The notes under the pieces are model-generated. The model saw nothing but the letters and a program-made list of their open reading frames with translations. It ran no database searches and was not told the origin of the DNA. This document shows, piece by piece, positions 54,919-64,000 of a stretch of 64,000 bases of DNA. The DNA is from Allomyces macrogynus ATCC 38327 (lineage: Eukaryota; Blastocladiomycota; Blastocladiomycetes; Blastocladiales; Blastocladiaceae): the NCBI GenBank assembly GCA_000151295.1, contig GG745329.1:2164618-2228617 (forward strand), read 5' to 3'. Positions within the stretch are counted from its first letter, which is position 1, and every line of letters starts with the position of its first letter. A program made the translations under genes and the position numbers.

Positions 54919-57900
54919 ATGGCCGGCCCGCGCACAACCTCGGCCGCGACCTCGGCAGCAGCGCTCCCCCCGCTCGACAGGGCGCTGGCCCTTCGCCTAG
55001 CTGCCAACGTGCCCAACGTCGTGCACCATGCCGCACTTGATGTGCTCCGCAGCCGCGCGCACGGTCTCGCACACCTGCTGGCGTTCCTCAAGGCCACGTC
55101 CACGTCGGATCTCGCGCGCCACGTCGTCTGTCTTGCCCTGCGCCGCCATTTGCTCGCCGACCGCGACGCCGTCGCCGTGCGTACGACCTTGGTTACACTG
55201 AGCGCGCATCTGCCGCACTGGCCAGCATCGTCGACCGCTGTGGCCACGGGCACGCGTGCGCTTGTCGAACTCTGGGTCGCTGCCCCGTTGCGCGCCAAAA
55301 TCTTCAAGGCCGAGCCGCTCGCAAACCCACTCGTTGCTGTGCTCAACGAAAGCCCTGATCTGGCTGGACCGATTGCCAATTACATCGAAGCACTCGTCAA
55401 GTCGCGCCAAGTCGTCGACCACGACCTCGCTACTCGTCTTGTGCCTGTGCTCGGCCGCATGGTGCTGTTCCCAAATGTGCTGCTCGGTCCGTCGTGCACA
55501 CCTCTCCCAAAGCGGTTTGCCGTCTCGCTGCTCAACCTCGTTGACTTGTCGCTCGATATGCTCGCGCGCGCCCACAACGATCCCGATACGACCAGCCTGA
55601 TTCAGTCGAGTCTGGTCAAATGGTCGCTCGCGCAGTGTAGTCTTACCACGGAACGCGACCCACAGCGCATTGCCTGGCTCACGCACCTCGTCACGGGCTC
55701 CGTGGAGCGCCTCTCGGACTCGGACGGCGACTGGATCCTGACCGTGACGTGCCTGCTTCTTGTCGACCTCGCCGAGCGCCGCCACCAGCAGCTCGATTGC
55801 ACCGACCATTTGACGGCGCTTGCGGGTGTCCTGGACTCGCACCCGGACCTCGATGTGCCGCTGCCATTGCTGTTCCCAGTCGTTGCCTATGCGCTCCTCG
55901 ATTCGGTGTTCGACGACACGCTCCTTGTCCCGCTGCTCACACACCTGACGGCGTGTCTCGCGCACGTATCGACTGCCGCCGAGGGGCACGCGGCTCAGAC
56001 GCTCGTGATCCCGGTTTTGCAGCTCCAAGCCGATCCGCTCCAGAACGTTCGCGAAGCTGCCTCCACGTGGATCGCGACCCTGGACTCGCTTGTTATTGAC
56101 GAGCTAGCTCCGGCCCCTGTTGACAGCAGCGCGGCCGTGGCGCTCCCGCCCGCGTTCCCGCGCGACTTGCTGACCTCGGTCGGCGTCACGGCCGAGCTCC
56201 TCGCCTGGTCACCACAACTTGCACCACACGCGCCACACCGCATCCTTCACGTTCCCGGCGCGTTTGCGCGTGACCATGCTGTGACCATGGCCATGATCAC
56301 GACCAGCGACTTGGCTGCGCGCGAAGTGCACGCGCACCACCTGCTGCTCTTTTGGCTTCACCACCTGCGCACAGCGTCGGGCTCCGCGGCCGTCGCGATC
56401 GTGCAGCGCGGGTTCCCGGCGCTCATTGAGCCCAAGCACGTCATGGTCGCGTCCAAGGTACTCGCCTTGCAGACGCACTGGGCCAAGTCGCACGCGACGA
56501 TGCCGGTTCTCGCGACGTCAGCCTTGATCGCGCTGCACCGCTCATGGCTCGCGTGGCCGCGCGCGTTCGCGTCGTTCAAGGACGCGGTCGTCTACTACCT
56601 GAGTTCGCAAAAAGTGCTCCGCGCCAAGGGCGGGCGCGTGGATGCCGAGCTCGAAGTGACCGTGGCCGGGCTGGTTTTGGACGTGGTCAAGTCGCGCCCA
56701 CAGGAACTCGGCGACGAGGCGATTGTCTTGATTCACCGACTTGCCGACTTGCCGCGGCTGCACCCTCTGTCGCAGCGCCTTGTCGTGCAGGCGTGCCGCC
56801 ACGGCGCGCAGGCGCGACTGTTTGATGCCGCGGCCGTCTGGAACGTAGTGGTCGCACCCATGGCCCGCGAAATGCTCGCTGATCCCGACCAGCTGTTTGA
56901 CGCGCACGCACAACTGCTCTACCGCGACATTGTCGCGTTTGTCCCCCACATTGACGCCGAGGCGCTGCGTGTGGAGGCGTGCGAGGAAGTGATTTACCCG
57001 TACCTGCCGTTCCCGGCGGTTGTCGACCACATTGACACGGACGAGGAGACGGGCGATGAGTGGGAAGTGTTCAAGCCCAAGGCTGAGAACGCGCCTGACC
57101 GGATCGCGGCCATGGCGGTCGCTGCGCTCCCGGCCCTGCCGCTCGAAGAGGTCGCGCAAATGATCCCGACGGCGATCCCGGAGACAGCGGCGATTATTAT
57201 CCGGGGGATCCAAGCCGAAGATCAGGAGACGGCCGAAGCGCACGCGAAACTGCTTGCATGGCTCGTGCATACCGAGGTGGATGGGTTGCCGCGCAGTTTG
57301 TTCTTTGGGCGGGGTATGGACGTGCCGGCCGCGGCGAGCCCTGAGGAGCAGTCGAAGCGCGTCAAGGCCGCACTGTTTGATGTGCACGAGGCCAAGATCA
57401 AGATTGCTGAGCTGTGCGCCAAGCCGCCGGCCGTGATTTCCAACTCGGCGCTGGGTACGTTCATTTGGTCGTCGTTGTGCATCCGGATGCGTTGCTGACA
57501 TGTCTCTGTCCCTAGTCTCGACTCTACCCGTGGCGCCCGCCCTCGACAATCACGCCGCGGCAAGCTTCCTCGGCTCGTTCGACCACCACATGATGATCCG
57601 GCTCTTAGCCATTCCATTCTACCTCGCGCATTTCCAGCGGCACCTCAAGTCGACGACGCCCGTCGCCGCCCTCTTTGGCAAGTACCTCGAAGCGTTCCTC
57701 GTGACGGCCATGTCGCCTAACGAAAAGGCGAATGCGCTTTATGCGCTCACGGCGCTCGTGCACGTCCTGCACGCATTGCGCCGGCCCGATGCCGTCTCGT
57801 ACTCGGACTTCCTCGTGAGCATTCTCGCGCACCGATTCGTTGAGGGGGAGGAGGCCCAAGTCGCGGACGCGTCCAAGCTCGGGGTGTCGGACGATTTGCT

Positions 57901-60207
57901 GGGCAAGTGCCTGACGCGCGATCGGGCCGAAGCCGAGAGCGATGAAGTGCGCGCAGCGGTCGCGTTCTGCTGGGGTTACTTGGCGCCTCTGGCTGCGAGT
58001 GACGCGCTCATGGCCAAGATCGCGGCGCAAATGATGACAACTGTCGAGCAGCCGAGGTTCGTTACAGTACTCTTGACTGGCTCCATGGTTTGTCAAGCAC
58101 TAACCGAGGTGGATGCATATAGTGACTGGAACGGGTTCGCGTCGGCGTTTTCGCTGTGCATGCTCTACTGCCACCGCAACACGGCACGCACGCAAACGCA
58201 GTCGCTCGAGTACCTGGCCACCATCCACGACTTCCTGCTTCGGCACGCAACCGACCAGATCGCGTTCCTGCCCATCAAGAAAGCCGTCGGGCTCGCCATG
58301 GGCATTGCCTACCTCCTCGGCCAAAAGCCCGCACTGGTCCCCGAGGCGATCCTCGACGTGGCGCGCGACGCCGTGCGCATGTTCCCGACCGACCCGACCG
58401 TCCCGCTGCGTGCCGCATGCGCGAGCTGGATGCTCGCATATACGAACCAGACGGACGACGCCGCGCTGCTCCTCGACCTGCACGCGGCGCTGCAGACCGT
58501 GGCCGTCTCGGACCTCTACATGCTCAGCCACATGATGCTCGCGATCGCGCACGCGCGCGCGACCGACGCGGCGCAGTGCCGCTCCGCGCTCAACGGGCAC
58601 TTGGCGGCCATGGCGCAGCAGGGGACGTCGCCGATCCTGAAAATGAACCACGCGCTCGCCGCGTTTGCCGCCATCGGACTCGACTTTGTCGACCCAATGG
58701 CGTCGGCGCGCGGAGACGACGTGGTCGTGGCCACGGCGCCGTACCTGCCGGTCCTGCTTGACGTGGCTGGGGTCGCCGCCAAGATCACGAATTCGCGGTT
58801 GGCGAAAGTGTGTCTCCCGCTGCTGGCATGGACGCTGCATCTATGGGACACGACGGACGCGGCGGCGGCGCCGCTCAAGCGGATCACGGTCAAGGAACCG
58901 GCGAATCTGAACCGGTTCCTGCTCGACTCGAATTACTTGCGGCACGTGTTTGATGCGTTTGCGAACTGCCCGAAGCATGCGTTACCGATGTTGCTCAAGG
59001 GGATCACGGTCGCGCACCCGCTGCCGCTCGTGGACTGGTACCCGGTGTTGCAGCAGGTGGCGGGCGTCGACAAGGATACAGCGTGGACGTTTGCTGCGAC
59101 CAATGCTGCGTCATCGTACTCGTGCCTCGACTACTTGCAGGACGGCGTGCTGAGGGTCGACAAGGGCGGCGCGCAGTGGCACCGCGCAGTGGGCGAGCAG
59201 GGGCTCGGTGTGTTGCTCGACCTCGCGGGCGTGCGCAAGGTGGCCATTGAGCAGCGTGGACGCAAGGGCGCGATCGTGGCCGTCTCCGAGGACCGGATCC
59301 TCGACGTCGTTTCAACTCTGCTACGCGCGCTCTTTGAAGACCCCGCCGCAGCCGCCGTGACTGGGACGCTGTGCAGACGCGGTTCCTGGCGACGCTCGTT
59401 GCGCACATTCCCGACAAGCCTGCGACGGGCGGCGTCGTGCACCACCTCGCGCAGCTCATGAACGACTTTTACGCGCAGCACGCGATGTTGTCAATCGAGC
59501 AGCGCGGCCACGTGGCGCGCGCGTTCGTGCACTCATTTGCGTGGTACGATATGGTGGTCGCCGGCAAGAACAAGAAATTGCTCGTGCACGCGCTCGTCAC
59601 GGTCGTGCACCTGCTGCGCGCCGGGCGTACCGTCCCGGCGCACCTCACGGCCGACGGGGTGCTCGTACAGTGCATTCACGTGGCGCTGCTCGAAACGGAC
59701 CGTGCCGACGTGCACGCGTTCCTGCTCGACGCGGTCCGTGCCGCGATCGACGGTGCCTGTGTGCCCGCGGACCGCGCCAAGTCCATGGCACATGCCGACG
59801 TGGCCGCGGCCAACCGGCAACTCCGCGTGACCGCGACGGCCGAGTGGATGGTGCGCGTGCTCGACTTGTGCACGCTGGTCGCGACCGACCCGGCACTTGG
59901 TGCCGGCGCGACCGCGGGCGTGTTTTCAATGCAGCAAATGGCGCTGGTCGATATGGCGTTGCGGCACTACTTGCTCGGTCTGGTCGGGCGGGTCGCGGTG
60001 GACGAGGTAGCGTGGCGCGGGGAAGTCGCACTCGAGTTGCAGGCGATGCTCGCGCGCGTGCCGGATCAGAAGACGATCAATGGCGTGTTGCGGCGCGTCG
60101 CGCAGCTGGCCGCGGGGCACCGGAAGTGGGCCGGGGTGGTGAATGCGTTGTTGGCGCGGATGCGGTACACGGAGGAGGGGATGGCGCGGTGGGACCGGCA
60201 GCTGTGA
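54919..60207 (+). CDS. large HEAT/ARM-repeat protein, focadhesin/RST1-like
   Basis: Three exons, 54919-57454, 57516-58056, 58123-60207, about 1720 residues, close to animal FOCAD and plant RST1 (about 1800). It is nearly all amphipathic helices, rich in Leu/Ala/Val/His, without membrane segments. Notable pieces: MVLFPNVLLGPSCTPLPKRF, YLPFPAVVDHIDTDEETGDEW, AVAFCWGYLAPL and LPIKKAVGLAMGIAYLLG; the latter recalls the shared C-terminal region of FOCAD/RST1. Family assignment rests on length, helical repeats and these segments, so other HEAT giants are possible. RST1/FOCAD stabilises the Ski complex and bridges it to the cytoplasmic exosome. Near 59340-59370 the frame must shift by one base: upstream the frame reads ALFEDPAAAA, downstream RDWDAVQTRFLATLVAHIP and on to the stop. 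No intron explains it; a lost base in a GCC/GCA run is likely. Confidence 0.6.
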
Positions 60208-60781
60208 GCGGTGAGCGCGAGCTGAGAGGGAGGGCGTGGGTGGAGAAGGTGCTGTATCGCGAGATGTATTCAGACATCAATGCCATTGTCCATTCGTGTG
60301 GACCGGAACTCCGCGAAGAGATGAACGTGACTGATGTGCGCCCGGCCACCGGCGCGAGGAGATCCAGCGACGGGAAAGATATTATGATGCGGCCTCTAGA
60401 ATCGGCTTGGCTCGCCCAGGCTCCTCAGGTTTTGCGAGCCGGTGTCAGGCCTGTCGCAACGCGGCGTGACCGCGACGATCGCGTCCCTCTGCATTTTCGC
60501 TGCAGAAGGCAGCAACAGCAGCAACACGCCAGCGGCTACACGCCAGCAGCCCCAGTCCCTCGCCGACGCGCACGCGGACAAGCTGAAGTTGACGCAAACG
60601 ACGAGCCCGCCACGCGTCCATAACCCCCTGTCAAGCAGCAACAGTTGACGGCCGCCACCGCGCCATCGCCGTCCACCTGAACACAGGTCACCGCGCCGCC
60701 AACCGCCCACGTCCGCGGCAGCTCTTCAACCGCACCCGACCGCACCTTGGACCAACGCTCCTCCCCAAGCCCAACCAAACC
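60208..60781. promoter_or_regulatory. intergenic upstream of ATG7
   Basis: 574 bases between the RST1-like stop and the ATG7 start, both plus strand; includes the ATG7 promoter. No gene, RNA or repeat recognised. Confidence 0.5.
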
Positions 60782-63380
60782 ATGCAATTCCAGACGCTCA
60801 CGTCGGTCGTCGAGCCGACTTTCTGGCACGCGCTCGCTGAACTCAAGCTTGACGTGCTCAAGCTCGACGACTCGACGGTCCCGCTCGCGGCCACGCTCGA
60901 GCCGGGCACGCTCGTGCAGACGAGCGAGGCTGCCTACTCGAGCATGCCCGCATGCATCTCGCTCGACCGCGCATCGCTGTTGCGTGGTCTCGAGCGCGCT
61001 GATGCGGCGTACGTTTTGGCCCAGCTTTTGGCCCAGCGGCGCGACGAATCTGACGATTTTGAGTGCGGATCTAGCGCGTCCCCGTCGGCGCGCGCGTGCC
61101 GCGTGCCCGGTGTTTTGAAGAATGTCAACACGATTGAGGACTTCAAGGCGCTCGACAAACCCGCTTTGTTTGCGAGCGTTGCCAACACGGTATGCCGCGT
61201 CTTCGTGCCAAGCTGAGGCTTGCAAGCTGCGTTGTGCTCATTTCTTCATACCATAGATTTTGGCAAAGCACCACGTCGGGCACCGCGCTCACAGACCCGA
61301 CTGAGCTCGTGCGGTTCCTGCTCGTCGCGTATGCCGACTTGAAAAAGCACAAGTTCTACTACTGGTTCGGGTTCCCTGCGCTGACGGCCTTGGCCGACGC
61401 GCAAGTTGTGCGCCGTTCGACGTTGGTCGAGGAATTTGGTGCCGAGAAGACAGTACGCGATTTTCTGCTCTTGCTGCCCTTGATGGTCGCTAACATGCCC
61501 TGCTTCGTACGCCAGGCCGCCATTTCGAGCATATTCCGCGACCACATTGCCGAGTTCGCGTTCCTTCTGACCGTTGACGACGCCAAGAACGTGCATTACG
61601 CGCCGTTCAAGGACATCACGACTCTGGCGCGCGACGGGCGCAAGGTACGCGCCTTCCCCACCCGCTCCGAAACCATTCCACTCAATTTAATGCACCTCCC
61701 CAACTTTTCAGTTCCTTGTCGCGTTCGTCGACCCGTCGTCGCTCGCCGACTCGCCCGGTTGGCCGCTGCGCAACCTGCTGATCCTCCTCGCGCATCTGCA
61801 GTTACACCACGTCACGATCCTGTGTGGTCGCAACGACTTGCGCACGTCGCGCACGCCGGACGGCGTCGGCCGGCAAAGTCTGGTTCTGGACGTGGCGCTC
61901 GGATCGCTCGACATTCCCGCATCCGTCTCGACCCCACCTGCAGCAGTCGGGTGGGAGCGGCACCCGTCTGGTAAACTTGCGCCGCGCGTGATTGACTTGA
62001 GCCATATGATGGACCCACAGCGGTACGCACGCGTTCACCACCCTAGCTTCCTGTACGACTCAACCTGACACTCCTCGGATCAAAGACTGGCTGAGTCGGC
62101 TGTGCACCTGAACCTCAAGCTCATGAAGTGGCGTGTGCTGCCCGAACTCGACCTCGACGCCGTCAGCGGACTCAAGTGCCTCTTGCTCGGTGCCGGGACA
62201 CTCGGGTGCTACGTGGCGCGCACGCTGCTCGCGTGGGGCGTGCGGCACATCACGCTCGTGGACAACGGCAAAGTGTCGTTTTCGAACCCGGTCCGGCAAC
62301 CGCTGTTCACGTTTGACGATTGCCTGAATGGTGGCGTGGACAAGGCGCCGGCGGCAGCGCGGCACTTGAAGCAGATCTTCCCTGGCGTGGTACGTTTGAC
62401 ACAGGTTGCGAAGGAAGCAAAAACGTACTGCGACCGACAGTTTGGTTTGGCTTGGATTGGTAGAATGCGACGGGCCACGTCATGTCGATCCCGATGCCGG
62501 GCCACCCGGTGCTGAACGAGGCCGAGTTCCGCACGACGCTCGTGCAACTCGAGGAAATGGTCAAGGCGCACGATGTCGTGTTCCTGCTCATGGATTCGCG
62601 TGAGAGTCGATGGTTGCCGACACTGCTTGGCGCCGTGCACGACAAGGTCCGACCTGTCTTTTTGCCATGCGTCGCACGAGAACATGCTCGACTCATGCGT
62701 GACGTGTCGACTCTGTAGATTGTTATCAACGCTGCCCTTGGGTTCGACTCGTACGTGGTGATGCGGCACTCGAGACAGCTCGGATGCTATTATTGCAACG
62801 ATGTTGTAGCCCCGACCGATGTACGCGCGATTCTGAAGTTTCTTGACGACACGGAATGCTGCTCACTCGTTCTCCACCATCTTGTCAGTCGCTCTCATTC
62901 CGCACGCTCGACCAAATGTGCACCGTGACGCGACCTGGGCTCGCGGCCATTGCTGGTGCGCACGCCGTCGAGCTGCTTGCGTCGCTCGTGAACCACCCGG
63001 ACCGGTACGTCCCCGTTTTCTCCCCCTCGCGCACATCACCGGTCTCCACACTCACCCCTTCTTGGCGCATCCACAGCCAAAACACGCCGGCCACCGCGAC
63101 CGGCACACTCGGCAAAGTCCCGCACCAGATCCGCGGCTTTCTCGCACCGCTCGAGACGATGCTGATTTCGGGCCAGGCGTATCACCAGTGCACGGCGTGT
63201 TCCGAGCGCGTGCGGTCCGTCTACACGGCCCAAGGCCCCGAGTTTGTGCGCGACGTGTGTAATAACCCGAAAGCGCTCGAGGCGATCACGGGGCTCGATA
63301 GGTTGCGCGAGGCCGTGGATGATTTGGCGTGGAGCGAGGGCGAGGATGGAGATGCGGATGCGGATGCGGATGATTTTTGA
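60782..63380 (+). CDS. ATG7: ATG7, E1-like activating enzyme of autophagy
   Basis: Eight exons: 60782-61189, 61257-61644, 61712-62022, 62086-62389, 62464-62646, 62719-62820, 62889-63004, 63077-63380, about 704 residues. N-terminal domain: [48 protein letters not shown]. Then [15 protein letters not shown], the adenylation domain with [57 protein letters not shown], the Zn-Cys pair LGCYYCND and the catalytic [13 protein letters not shown] with the active-site Cys. The C-terminal [16 protein letters not shown] and an acidic tail complete it. Exon 2 should begin ATTTGG (Ile-Trp, as in other ATG7) but the sequence has one T too many, so the frame is off by one there; probably a homopolymer error. 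It activates ATG12 and ATG8 and is cytosolic. Confidence 0.93.
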
Positions 63381-63754
63381 GCGAGGAGAGGCGCGAGGAG
63401 GATTGATTTTGTTTTCGGTTTTGCTTGAAATGATTACTCAGTTCACGTCCCTATGAGTGCGTTCTGGACAATGCTCTGCCGTGATGCTGATTTCTGTTGT
63501 TGGAGACACACAGCTTCTTACATGATTCCTGCTGGGGCGACCGCCCGCGCGCTGCGCGAGCGGGTTCCGAATGTCCAATGTATTCCAAAGAATGCCGTGA
63601 AAACAAACAATGGAAATTGACAAAATGCTATGTTCTCCTTTGCGGCGCCGGACCGTCGCGTTGTCGGATTGGCAACGTCGTTCACGACTGGCACCACTCG
63701 AGCGGGATTTGTCCGTTGGTCTACGTTCAATCACGCCACGTTAGCAATCGTCGC
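63381..63754. other. intergenic 3' of ATG7
   Basis: About 370 bases between ATG7 and the UBA-like gene read toward it. Nothing recognised; the next exon of the UBA-like gene might lie here. Confidence 0.4.
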
Positions 63755-63983
63755 TCAACGAGAATGAGTAAATAACAGACGTGCACGTACCCGCGCCACA
63801 AGAATCGCATTAACGTCGCCGTTGGCTTGCTGGAGGCATGCGATCGCGCCGTCAAACGTGAGCGCACACTGCTGCATGGTCTGCAGCACCAACTGGTAAT
63901 CCTGGTCCGACTAGCACATCAAAAAGGACGAGTCAGATCTGGACGGCTGTGTTCGTCGAATCAAGTGCGTGAAGTCGTACCAT
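63755..63983 (-). CDS. UBA-like small protein or gene start at the window edge
   Basis: Minus strand. An ATG at 63983 is followed at once by a GT...TAG intron (63980-63911); exon 2 (63910-63755) reads SDQDYQLVLQTMQQ, then GAIACLQQANGDVNAIL. The alternation of hydrophobic residues and the final GDVNAI pattern resembles a UBA or NAC-alpha-type three-helix domain. If the GTACGT after VAR is a further donor the gene goes on to other exons that I cannot place; without it the frame stops at TGA 63755 after 52 residues. The upstream flank lies outside the window, so an earlier start is possible. Confidence 0.4.
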
Positions 63984-64000
63984 TGCCGAGCGGGTTCGGC

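Noticed and set aside
1..64000. Genome-wide reading of TAG as glutamine, as in some aphelids and ciliates
   Set aside because: Long conserved genes (DHTKD1, SWI1, LCB2, RST1-like) contain no internal TAG, and ARS2 ends at TAG right where the family ends.
1..64000. CRISPR arrays, insertion sequences, bacterial-type operons, rRNA
   Set aside because: No direct repeats with spacers, no transposase frames and no rRNA motifs seen; the gene structure is eukaryotic with introns.

Overview
The window is a gene-dense, GC-rich piece of a eukaryotic nuclear chromosome. Nearly all genes are split by short spliceosomal introns of about 50-150 nt with 5' GTACGT/GTGCGT-like and 3' TAG/CAG-like sites. The gene set (SWI1/ARID and SWI3-type remodelling subunits, Mediator MED7, Rad53/Chk2-like kinase, LCB2, ATG7, SFT2, fungal-type SH3 membrane protein, fungal CRN-like and DUF6604-like relics) points to a fungus. 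A class III nucleotide cyclase with a long coiled coil, a DHTKD1-type dehydrogenase, a focadhesin/RST1-like giant, NDUFAF3 and the high GC suggest an early-diverging zoosporic lineage; Blastocladiomycota (Allomyces/Catenaria-like) is my best guess. That placement is inference, not shown by the sequence.

Layout. 0-14 kb: 3'-truncated cytochrome b561-like protein (-), DHTKD1-like 2-oxoadipate dehydrogenase E1 (-), a 1.6 kb gene-free stretch, SWI3/RSC8 (-), NIPA-type Mg transporter (-), SWI1/ARID1 (+). 14-21 kb: FHA kinase of the Chk2/Rad53 type (+), ARS2/SERRATE (-), a voltage-sensor-like four-helix membrane protein (+). 21-27 kb: a decayed CRN-like P-loop NTPase (-) and an 8-exon coiled-coil nucleotide cyclase (-). 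27.9 kb: tRNA-Ala(UGC). 28-34 kb: SNAPC4-like multi-Myb protein (-), eIF4A (-), LSM14/SCD6 (+). 34-43 kb: a Q/A-rich unknown protein (+), SFT2-like Golgi protein (+), a single-pass SH3 membrane protein (-), MECR/ETR1 (-). 42.8-47 kb: NDUFAF3 (-) and MED7 (+) from a shared short promoter, then LCB2 serine palmitoyltransferase (+). 48-54.6 kb: a decayed DUF6604-type gene (-), MFAP1 (+), and a broken HRQ1 helicase (-). 55-64 kb: focadhesin/RST1-like HEAT protein (+), ATG7 (+), and the start of a UBA-like gene (-).

There is no operon logic. Themes that recur are chromatin/transcription (SWI1, SWI3, MED7, SNAPC4), RNA metabolism (ARS2, eIF4A, LSM14, MFAP1, RST1-like) and mitochondrial metabolism (DHTKD1, MECR, NDUFAF3). 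Three loci (CRN-like, DUF6604-like, HRQ1) look like true relics with several stops and frameshifts. Several otherwise intact conserved genes carry just one 1-nt frame break or one in-frame stop (SNAPC4, LSM14, RST1-like, ATG7, the Q-rich protein), which may be assembly errors. All exon borders were placed by eye from reading-frame continuity and splice-site motifs.
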